Part shown: positions 13,301 through 25,300 of the stretch, piece after piece
Numbering within the stretch: the stretch's first letter is position 1
How the letters are laid out: each line of letters opens with the position of its first letter
Origin: Microcebus murinus
Taxonomy: Eukaryota; Chordata; Mammalia; Primates; Cheirogaleidae
Length of the DNA: 64,000 nt
Reading direction: 5' to 3'
NCBI RefSeq assembly: GCF_040939455.1
Contig: NC_134108.1
Coordinates: 38,236,501-38,300,500 of the forward strand
The notes under the pieces: model-generated
The model's database searches: none
What the model saw: the letters and a program-made list of their open reading frames with translations, nothing else
What the model was told of the DNA's origin: nothing
Position numbers and translations under genes: made by a program

Positions 13301-16300
13301 GAATTCTTTTAAAAACTAATTCAGATGATATACACCCTATATTCTAAGTCACATATTTTTCACATATTAACATTTGAAATTTGGATGCATCTTACAACTG
13401 ATAGATAAAGAAACATACCAGCTTCCAGGAGTTATTTGTTTTGGTAATAAATACAAAACTGGCTTGGATGTACATCCCAACTTTTTACTTCAAATACTTT
13501 CAAGAAGATTACATTACAATGCAAAAGAGAAAACTTGTGTTCCATAGGTGACATTTTTCTTATACAAGGTAATATAATCAGAGGCAAAACAAACTGCCAA
13601 TCCTCTCAGAATAGATCATAAATTTCCAAGTTAAAAGAAAGTTTACTGGCTGAGTCTATAAAGATTAATGATGAGGCATATCTGTCAAACCTTCCCCAAC
13701 AATCAAAAGAAGCTGATTTAATCTTCAGCATCTCATTACATTTTGAGAGAAAACTATTAAACAGATCAAGACATACAAACAAACCTTCAGATTTTATAGC
13801 AGTGTTTCAGAAAGTGTGGTCTATGGGCTAAGCAGCACTGGCCTAGGAACTTGTTAGACATGTAAATTCTTAGCCCTAATTGTTGAATGTGAAATACAGG
13901 GCATAGGGCCCAGTAATGTGTTTATTAGTAAGCTCTCCAGCGTAGCTGGATACTGATGTGAGCGAGAACCACCAGCTTAAGGTATGCCTTGAAATTATAC
14001 TGTCAACTTCCTAAAGGCGCTAAAAAATTGAGGATCCAAGAGGTATTGTATAGCTACCAGAGCTATCATATAGCTCTAACATTGTGTATTCCCTTCCCAC
14101 AAAAGAGGCTACTCTATAATCAATATCTTTTCAATGGACAAAAATACAGATATTTTCACTTAAGAGCTAGAAAACATTAGAGTCTTTGAAAAGAAGGTTA
14201 GTCCCTAAAATGCCTATTCAAAAGAAAATACTAACAGCTAATGAAAAGACAACAGTTAAGCTTAAAGATATCTATGAACCAATTCAACATAAATGTTTTT
14301 TATTTATAAATTTATGGAAAGATTCTAAAAATATCAGTGGTTGATTTTATAATAACATCATGGACTAAATTTATCCTGAGAGTTTTCTATACCTATGTTC
14401 TCTTTTAACACTTCTGCATCATGTTATACGGGGTTTTTCTCTGAAGATGAGCCATCTAACATTTATAGCATTTAACTTCTGTATCTGACAAGTCTTTTAA
14501 CGGGTACCTCACACATACTATTCTCAATTAATCCTTGGCCAAAGAGTAAATGGCAGAGTTAGGAACCAATTCCATAAGCAGAGTAAAAATTATTGGTTAT
14601 TATCATATATTATGTAAGCTCCACTCACCAAAACACATAGATTCAAACTCCAATTTCATCAGACAGAATGTTAGTGTTCGTTCATGAAAAATTGAAATGT
14701 AATGTAAATATTTTACCAACCATGCTTGCTTTTAGAAAAAAAAAATCTACAGATTATGGAGCATTGAAGCTGATTATTAACTAAAACATTGTTTCTGAAA
14801 AATGCTAACAGATTTTTCTCCATAAAGTACAAGTTAAGGGATATCTATTGTTTTAAATTAGACATTCTTAACAGGGTTGTGTATTAGTCACCTATAGACA
14901 TTTTAAAAATGTATGTACTCGGACTAAACACTTAGAATTGAACTCTACTACATTCAACCTTCACTTGCATACTGATTTTTTTTAAAAATGGTATATTTAC
15001 TTTTACTACAGTCCAAAGGCTGCTACTGCTATTCATCTCTGCTCTAAGCCTGCTCCACCAGACCCAGATCCTGTCAGTCATAACCCTATTTTTAGCTCAA
15101 GGGCTTTCTGAACAGGAACAAGTTGAAACTCCCCTCCCCCACAAAAAACCTGTTGCTTATACTCAGAGTCCAATTTCCTCATAAGCAAAAAATAGCTATC
15201 TTAATTACTTTTGTTTCACTTGGTATTAAGAAATGAAAGTTGATATCTAAAGATTAAATCACAAGGACACAATGAAACAGAGGAATTCCAATTCCATTAA
15301 ATATTCAACTCATACTAAAATCTAGGGTCATTTTACAACACTTTATTAACTGCTTTTCTGCATAGACTATTAATGGCATACATTGATAAACCATTTCTTG
15401 AACTCATAATATGGTTAACTAATTTGAAAATAATTGTCATATATCTTCTGAGATTTTTAACTAAGTCTTTTATAGTTAAAAAACCAAAACATAGCAAGGC
15501 TGTTTTATATTAATTTAAAAAGTTAAGAAATTGGTAGTATATTAATTAAGCTCCCAACAATAAAGTATCTCAAAATTGTTGTATTAGGCAAAACATCATT
15601 TTCTAAAAGCTACTGAGACATTATCTGGGACTTTAGAATGACCATCCTTGGCAAATGAGAAATGCTTTTATTAAAAAGAATAAATAACACTTAGCTTAAC
15701 TTGATTTGTTTTACTTCTACTTGTGTACCCAACATATAAGAAACTAACATCAATCACTGATACTCAATAGAGACTTTTTTGAGTCACAAACAGTACCCAT
15801 TAAACAAATGTCATTATGGTTCTGGGAAAAAGAGCTTCTTACTTTTCGAATAACTTGCTGCTGTTGTGCGTGCTTTGCTCGTAATTCTGACACTTCCTTC
15901 CAAAGGGACTCATTTTCACTATGATATAATAACAAAACAAAATTAGTCAGAAAACAAGGCCTCAGTGTCTTTAATTAAGAATACCAGAGAACTTAACTAT
16001 ACTTATTTTTACTACATATTTTTATGAGACTAGGAAAACTATGAATTACATTGGAATATAATTATATAACTACCTTGATATAACTCCAAAATCATTCCTT
16101 CTTAATTGTAGTATCTGCTGCTCATGGCAATATATACACAAAAACTTAAGAAATATACCTACATCATTATAGTAGTTGGTAATTTACTCCTTTGAACAAT
16201 CTGGTTCAAAACTTTTTATTTAAAAAATAAGCTAACCTTTCAACTGTGGCTGTACCAAGTGAATTCAGGCCTTGTGAATCGCCTCAGAAAACAAAAAGAA

Positions 16301-19300
16301 GTGACATTTACCTAGCATTTACTATGTTGCAGGTACTATGCTAAGCATTTTATGTGTATTACTTATTTAAAACATCTCTAAAAATCACCAAAAAGGAATC
16401 ATTTACTTTATTTTATAGATGAGGACACTAAGGTAAATTAGTGAATTCAGAGAATTTAGGTGACTTGCTAGAGATCATACAAATAATTTGGTGTTAAAGT
16501 CAAAGTAAAGTTTCAGACATTAAAACTATCTTAGGATTTGTCTCAAACAAAAGCATATGCAAACCACGAAAATGTTTTATTTTTGAAAACCATATCCAAG
16601 AATATGATAAACCAATAACTTGCCCAATTTTAATAGTTTCTTTTTCTTCATTCACCATTTTTTATTGAAACTGCAGTTACTAAATGTTAGCAGCACTGAT
16701 AATGCTGAGAAGGCATGACAGATAATCCACCCATTAAATGCTTTAATTCTTGATCTTCTGTTAATCTCCACAAAAGCTATCTGCCTTAATCCAAACTATT
16801 TATTACAAAAGAGACTACTGATATACATATAAAGGTATTAGAAAAAAGATTTTCTTTAATATTTACTGAATATCACGTTTTTTCTGACTCAAATTTAAAG
16901 ATGCTAATATCTGCCTAATTAAGATAAGTAGAAAATGGCTCTTTCTAGGACTGAAAAGATGATTTGGGAATCCTTTTTCTTAAGGGCTAAGCCTGAGATC
17001 CAAAGAACTGGGTCAAGGGCAGCTAGTAAACACAAGATACGAGGTATAGTAAATAGCGTGAGTGGTTAAATAGGCAAAATGGGAAAGACTAAGGCTTACG
17101 ATACTTATAACACTCGAGGCTTATTCAAAAACAAAAAAAAACGAAGTCCAAAGTTCCTCTTTTAATGAAAATATTTGCAGCAAGAATAACTAAACTAATA
17201 TTCCACATTTGAAATGGGAGAGAAGGTATATAAAATAACTACTATCAAGCCCTTGGCACCTATTAGGACAAGGGAAAATTCCAGTTACTTACTAACAAGA
17301 GTAATACACATCTACTCTATAAACAAGTTATTATTATGGTAAGTTAGAATGACACCAAGAAATGTAGCAAAATAAAGCACCTTTCTTTAGATGAAACTTT
17401 TGAATAACACATTCCCAAATCTACGTGGAAGTAAATATCAAGTAGGGCAACTCTTTTGTATCCTTTTCTCCCTATTTTTTGTGTCCTACTTTTTCCTAAG
17501 AGGTAAGCCACATAAAGAAATCTTAACAAACAGCCATAAAAGAAAGTATGGGTAACATAGGATTTTTATGACAAATGTGCCCTCAATTGTCTGTGAACAT
17601 CATATGAAAGCTAATCTAAGTAGAATCATATTTTCTACGCCAACTTAAAGATTTACTGTTTCATCAGTAAGACATACATAAAATTGTTCTGATGTGCTTA
17701 GGTTCATATATTCTTCTAATTACCATAATTAAAACATAATATTGGCCAGGTGTGGTGGTTCACACTTGTAAGCCTAGCACTCAGGGAGGCTGAGGAAAGA
17801 GGATCCCTTGAGGTCAGGAGTTCCAGACCAGCCTCAGCAAGAGTGAGACCCTGTCTCCACTAAAAATAGAAAGAAATTAGCTGAGCAACTAAAAATAGAA
17901 AAAATTAGCTGGGTGTGGTGGCACACGCCTGTAGTCCCAGCTACTCGGGAGGCTGAGGCAGGAGGATCGCTTGAGCTCAGAAAAAGAAAAAAAAAAAAAA
18001 AAAACATAAAATTAGGGTAATGCCTATGGCCATATGGACCAATACTTGCAGAAAAACAACCTTTGATCTTGGCTTAAACAAAATGATCTAAAGTACTTAA
18101 AGGACCAGACAACCTCCAACTCCCAACAAACATCCATACCCCCAACCCCCAAATTAGAATTATATTTGGAATACTTTACCTTTTTAATTCAGAAAGCCTG
18201 GATTCAATAGTTTCTTGTTTTATTTGAACCTTCTGAGCACTACTGATAATTTTTGTTAAATCTTCCTGACGAATTTTATTTTCTTCTGGTTTTGAAGATG
18301 AAACCTTTCAAAAAGTAAATTTAGAAAATCAAACAAATACTAAATATCCGTGATTGTAATTCAAAGCTTTCCTATGATAAGAGGTTTTTGTACCCCTGTT
18401 CAGAAATCGAGATCTGGTTCCAACAGTCCAGGATGAAATTCTAGAGAAAAAATAAACTTCATATCTAAATGGGAGAGGAAACATGGAATAACCAGCTTAT
18501 TTTTTAAGTTTCCATGAGCAGGACCATCTTAGGATCTTTTTGTCTCCCTTCTGTCAAATTCCCTGTAATTCCCCCAAGCTTGTTACCACATTCCACATTT
18601 AAATAAATTTTATGCAGTAATAGCTGCAAGTTAGGCCATTTTCTTTCATAGTCCACCCCTTTTATGGATTTAGTAAAATATTTAAGCAAATGCATTCAAA
18701 AATGTATTACCAAATCTCTATTATTTGAAGAGAGATGTCTATTAATGTCTACTATTATTTGCAAGAGACTTACTGTGGCCACTGGATACAAAACAATGAA
18801 CTACAGAAAAAGTGCTGCAGGGAGCTGGCATACTAGTAGGAGTTAACTTTTTTTTTTTTGTAACCTAACTTAGGAGTCAGCCATCCCATTGTAATGAATG
18901 ACTCCTCACCCTTAATTAGAATATAAACATTTTCCTTCCTCTAGAAAGTGTCTGAAGACTGAGCCCTCAGTAAAGTTGGAGGGGGGGAGGATAGAGGCAA
19001 ATAATTAATTAAAGCTTTATTGGTCTAATTCATCTTAACCCTTTGCACTCACTTGCATTTTTCTCAATTCCTTTATTCTACTTGGGATTTAATTTTTTAA
19101 ATACCCCAGATTTTACAAAGCGCGGCAGTAGAATAGAAAACTGGAGTTTCTTTTCATACAAACTTATTTATTTGGATTATTTTATATTTCAAATTATTGA
19201 TACATTCAAAGAGTAATTTAATCTCTATAATTTTTCATGGTGTGATATTTTTCGAACATTCACCCACATGAAGACCTGGTTTACATTCACACGTTTCACA

Positions 19301-22300
19301 AATATAAATCGTCTCTCTTTTTTCCTCCTTTGATTTTTCTGTTAGAACAAACAACACAATCTTTGTTTTTTGTTAGGGTGGGGTGTGATATATGGAGCTT
19401 TCCATCTAAATGTTGCTCTAAGTTAGTGGATAATAATCTACCCCTGGAAGTTAGTGTACTATCTCTGAATTCTCCAACAAGATCATGTACTAGTTTCCCA
19501 ATAAATTTCACATGCGTTCTCGGTTTTTCATTTTTTCTTTTTTGGCATTCTTTGTACAATATATAGGAATTTACAACACTGACCTCAAGCCCCCAGAAAA
19601 ACAATGTACGCTACCATTTTAGAGTCTTCCTCATAAAACAGTATGTGCTTGTGTAGTGATCAGCTATATCAACACCCCCCCATAAACTTTGTATAGTTGG
19701 TCACCACCCTGGGTTTGAGAACTATTTCCTTCCCACCATCACACACACTCCTTTCCACAGACTCAGTCTCTGAAGCGTCCCATGTACTGAGCATTGTGAC
19801 TATCCTCTTGTCTTTCCATGCAAGCAGCATTACATTTTCATCCCTGAAAGCCACTATCTCTCCTTTCTTTTAGCTTTGGATGTTTGATAACAGGTGGATT
19901 ATCTTTCCTATTGGGCATTACTTTTCCTGTCAAGTGTGTTTTTTCCTTGAACAATTCCTCTGCAAGAGTGACACTAGTGTAATACCTGTCAGTGAAGAAA
20001 TGATAATCTTGAGAACCAGGTACTGAGTTCTTCAATCTTTCATGAAGCTGTAAAACTATTCTGCTAGTAACAGGTCTCACCAACATTTCAGATGTTATTC
20101 CTCCATAATAAGGGACAAATGAATGTATGTAACCACATTTTGAATCTGAGAGGACATATAAACGGACACCCCATTTTGTTGGCTTTTTAGGATTATATGT
20201 GATGAAGTGTATCTTTCCCTTGAAACCAACAACAGCCTCATCAACAGCAATCTCTCTTCTAGGACAGAATCTCTCCCTAAATTTCATTTCAAGGTATGAC
20301 AAGAAGCAGTTTACCTTCTCGGTTCTTGTTCTCAAATCTTTACTTGACTTTTGATCGTTTTTCAAGTGTAACATCCAAAATATTTGCAAGAACCTTTCTC
20401 TTTTGAAAACAGATCGAAAAAATGGTACATGAGATTCAAAATCCATGGACCAATAACTCTGCAAGTTGGGGTGATTCAATACACCCATATTTAGTATTAC
20501 ACCAAGAAAAGCCTTCATTTCCTCTATCTCACATCTTTCCAATTATTCCAAGTGGATCGCTGGGATAGTTCTTTCTGGCTAATTTTATGCCTAGCATACT
20601 CATTTGTCTCATCCGTTATATTTTTTATCAACATCTCAGTAAAATACAACTGAAAAAAGTCTATTGGTATGGCATATCCAGAAGGAACTTGAGGTCCAAC
20701 ATGTAACTGACCAGTGGAGAAAGGGATTCTGCTAGGCTATTTGTCATTCAGAGATGTAGATGTCCACTTTTCTTTTTCTTGTTTTCCCCTAGAAACATAA
20801 CTTTCATTGGGTCTTATATCCGATTTCTCAATGATATTACCTATATCTCTATCACTCACTCGAATAAACAATTGTGCGTCTTCATTTTGCCTTTATGAAT
20901 TCAATGTCACTGTCACTGTCAGTACTTTCAGCCAGATCTCTGGGCAAAGCAAGGAATATTTTCCTTTCTGTAGTTCCACTAGGACCAGCGATTTGTTCAT
21001 CATCTCCACTCACATCCTTGGAGAACTCACTTTCTACATTTTTCACCTTTTTCTTCATTTTCGAAGTAATATTCATCATCACTGCTTTCTATGTCTTTGG
21101 AAAACTAATCCATCCTGAGGAGGGGAAATTCACTCAGAACCTGGGACTGCTAGGGGGCAAACCAATCATTCAACTAAACCCTGTGTCATGACAACATCTG
21201 TGATATGCTAACAGAAACCTAAACAAACCTAGGAGACAAAAAGATAAGGAAGGTTTTTTACCAAGGGAAGATGATGAAACTATTAGAATTCTAGAGGAAA
21301 ATGTTGGAAACACTCTCCTAGACATTGGCCTAGGCAAAGACTTTGTGAAGAAGTCCCCAAAGGCAATCACAGCAGCAACAAAAATAAATAAATGGGACAT
21401 GATCAAACTAAAAAGCTTCTGCACAGCCAAAGAAACAGTCATGAAAGTAAACAGACAAACTACAGAATGGGAGAAAATTTTTGCATCCTACGCATCTGAT
21501 AAGGGGCTGATAACTAGAATCTACTTAGAACTCACGAAAATCAGCAAGAAAAAAATCGAATAACCCTATTAAAAAGTGGGCAAAGGACTTGAACAGAAAC
21601 TTTTCTAAAGAAGACAAAAGAAGGTTTAAAAAAAAAAAAAAATCCAGATACGCTGTAGGTTTAAAAAAAAAAAAAAAAAAAAAGAAGACAAAAGAATGGC
21701 CAACAAACATATGAAAAAATGCTCAACATCTCTAATCAGGGAAATACAAATCAAAACCACAATGAGATATCACTTAACTCTAGTGAGAATGGCCTTTATC
21801 AAAAAGTCCAAACATTAAATGCTGGCCGAACAATAAATGCTGGCGTGGATGCGGAGAGGAACACTCCTACACTGCTGGTGGGAGTGCAAACTAGTTCAAC
21901 CTCTGTGGAAAGCAATATGGAGATACCTTAAAGCAATACAAGTGGATCTACCATTCGATCCAGCAATCCCATTACTGGGCATCTGCCCAAAAGATCCAAT
22001 GACACTCTACAAAAAAGACACCTGCACCCGAATATTTATAGCAGCACAATTCATAATCGCAAGGCTGTGGAAACAGCCCAAGTGCCCATCAATCCAAGAA
22101 TGGATTAATAAAATGTGGTATATGTATACCATGGAGTACTATTCAGCTCTAAGAAACAACGGTGATATAGCACATCTTATATTTTCCTGGTTAGAGCTGG
22201 AACCCATACTACTAAGTGAAGTATCCCATGAATGGAAAAACAAACACCACATATATTCACCAGCAAACTGGTATTAACTGAGAAGCACCTAAATGGACAC

Positions 22301-25300
22301 ATAGGTACTACAGTAATTGGGTATTTGGCAGGTAGAAGGGGGGAAGGGGGTGGGTATATACATACATAATGAGTGAGATGTGCACTATCTGGGGGATGGT
22401 CACGCTGGAAACTCAGACTTGTGGGGGGAGGGGGGAAAGGGCATTTTTTGAAACCTTAAAATTTGTACCCCCATAATATGCCGGAAAAAAAAAAAAAAAA
22501 AAAGGCAGGATGCCATGGCTCATGCCTTGAATCCTCCTACTCAAGATTGCTGCCTATGCAAAAGATAAGCTTAGGTGGTGACATCAGTTGAAAGGCATTT
22601 ACATTTTACTTGTCCTTTCATGCTAATGAAAACAAGAAAAGAGACTGGAAAAATAGACAAAAATCCCCCTTCCCCTGCGGTGAAACTACGCCTCGAGAGT
22701 GGCTCAACATACCAGCTGCTACCGATGCTAACTGTGTCGAGTCACACTCGACATTCGAGTGCAAAGGGTTAAAAAGGAATTCCGTATACTTCCGAACATT
22801 CTTAATTTCAGTAGCTGAAATAAAAATCTTTGCCATGCATACTCCATGTCCATACTCTAACATCAGATGTTAGTTCACATTAACAGTAACTCACCTTCCT
22901 TTTAATGTTCTCCAACAAGTCATCCTGGCCTTGTTTGAAGTAAGGATGCTGAAATTCAACAGGACCATCTCTTTCCTGTTTCACAATTCCAGAATCAATA
23001 TGTACTACTTTGCGAAAACCATCTGAAAAAGATTCAAAATTGAAATGACTAAAATAGGCAAGAATGAAAAATTAGTGGTGCTTGTACGGAATATACTTTC
23101 CTTTAGCAACCTAATGAGAAAAAAAATGGTTTAATTGGTGGTTGATAACAGCACTCCAAAGAAACTGCTGTCCATACTCACACATATTCAGTTGCCTCAC
23201 AAAGCTTGCCATGTTATTGTGCTTGAAATATTTGGGAAGAATTTCTTTTGCAAATCTTTGCTCATCCAAAACTAAAAAACTTTGGCCATTCTGAAAACAA
23301 AAAACAAAAAAGGTAAATTATTTAAGATCCTCTAAAACATCATGGGGTGAGAGAGAATGAGAGATTCGAAAACTGTCTTAGGTAATTCGTCCATGATACC
23401 TTCAGACAAACATTCTATTCCTGATAATGGTAAGAAGAAACAAACTGCACTTAAGTGCCAAATTGCAATTAAGCTTTTTGATGTCAACTTCAAAAGTATA
23501 GGAATATATCTCAAACCAAAAGCCACATCATATTCTATAATGAAATATTAGAATTTCCATTAATGCAGAAATGAGAAAAAGAAATACAGAATATAGTCAG
23601 CATAATCATTTAACATTGTTATAAAACTAACGCAATTGTTTTAAAAGTAATGCTATTAGACAAAAAAAGACAAATTTTGAGAGGAAGTAGCATTTATAAT
23701 TATTTGCAATAGACATAATTATATCCTTGTGCAATCAGTTAAAAAACTGTAAGAATTCGGTAAGATATATGATTATTAAATTAATATTAAAAGCCACTAG
23801 TGTTTTTCTACACAAAAAAATAAACAATTGGAAACTTACTACAAAAATACAGTAACCAAAACAGCATGGTACTGGCATAAAGCAGACATACAGATCAATG
23901 GAATAAAATAGACAGCCCAGAAATAAACCCTGCCAAAGGATTTTTTGACAAGATTATCAAGACCATTCAATGGGGAAACAACAATCTTTTCAACAAATGG
24001 TGCTGGGAAAACTAAATATCTATATGCAAAAGATAAGTTGGACCAATATCTGACACCATACACAAAAATTAACTCAAAATGGATCAAAGACGTAAAATCT
24101 GAGCTTAAATTACAAAAATGTTAGAGGAACAGCTTCTTGACCTTGGATTTTACAATGATTTCATGAACACCAAAAGTATAGGCAACAAAAACAAAAATAG
24201 ACAAACAGCACTACATAAATCTAAGAACTTTTGTGCAAAGAATACTATCAACAGAGTGAAAAGGAAACCCTCAGAATAGGAGAAAAGATATGTGAATCAT
24301 ATATCTGATAAGGGGTTAATATTCAGAATATACATTAAACTCCTACAATTCAAAAATAACCAATCTGATAAAAAATTAGGCAGGGATTTGAGTAGACATT
24401 TCTCCAAAGAAGATACACAAATAACCAATAAGCACATGAAGACATGGTCAATATCACTATTCATTAGGAAAATGAAAATTAAAACCACAATGAGATACCA
24501 GTTTCATTAGTTTGCTTATCAACAAAAATCAATAAAATAGGGTTTCAAGGATGTGGAGAAATTGGAACCTTTGTTCATTACTGGTGAGAATATAAAATGA
24601 CATGGCTGCTGTGAAAAACAATATAGTGGCTCTTCAAAAAATTAAACATAGAATTACCATATAATCCAGAAATTCTAGTTCTGGATATGTACTCAAAAAA
24701 ACTGAAAGCAGGGATTTGGTCAGATATTTCTACTCCATGTTCACAGTGGCATTATATTCACAATAGTCAATAGATGGAAGCAACCTAAGTGTCCATCAGC
24801 ACATGATAATATATATGGATAAACAAAATGTGGTATATACATACAATGCAATATTATTCTACCTTAAGAAAAAAAAGAAAATTCTACCACAAGCTACAAC
24901 ATGGATGAACCTTGACTATATTATTTTAAGTGAAATAAGCCAGTCACAAAAGGACAAATACTGTATAATTTAAGGTATCTAGAATAGCCAACTTCATACA
25001 GATAGAAAGTAGAATGGTGATTGTTGGGGGTTAGAGGATGGGTGTTGGAAGTTATTGTCTTATGGGTATAAAGTTTCAGTTTGGAAAGATGAAAAACATT
25101 CTGGCATGGATGTTGGTAATGGTTGCATAAAAACTATTAAGTAAATACACTTAATGCTGCTGAACAGTACATTTAAAAATGGCTAAAATGATTAATGTTA
25201 TGTATATATTACCCCAATTTAGAAAAACAATTAGAAACTAAAATGGAATAAAAGATCCCAAGAATAACAGAAAAACATTAAGTATCTAAAAATAATTTTT

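Larger units (their letters stand above)
21230..22500 (+). mobile_element. L1 LINE, 5'-truncated, young lemur type, nested in piggyBac
   Basis: Encodes the C-terminal part of ORF2p in several frames: [56 protein letters not shown]. It continues from 21837 as an open stretch to 22277 with [16 protein letters not shown] and [13 protein letters not shown] 3' UTR with G-rich tracts (about 22330-22440) and the tail CCTTAAAATTTGTACCCCC plus poly(A) follow. The 5' junction is unclear, and I see no matching target-site duplication. Confidence 0.9.
19039..22768 (-). mobile_element. piggyBac DNA transposon, interrupted by an L1
   Basis: TTAA at 19035-19038 and 22769-22772 flank the perfect 12-bp inverted repeat CCCTTTGCACTC (19039-19050; reverse complement 22757-22768), the exact signature of piggyBac insertion. 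Between them lies a transposase gene on the minus strand (about 19237-21113) and an unrelated L1 (about 21230-22500). Without the L1, the element is about 2.4 kb, the usual size of an autonomous piggyBac. The right subterminal region has GTCGAGT/ACTCGAC palindromic repeats (about 22735-22760). It lies in HSF2 intron 3, in the same direction as the gene. Similar young elements are known from mouse lemur. Confidence 0.93.

Noticed and set aside
21525..21710. Minus-strand frame with a poly-phenylalanine run
   Set aside because: It is the antisense reading of the A-runs in the mini-insert within L1.
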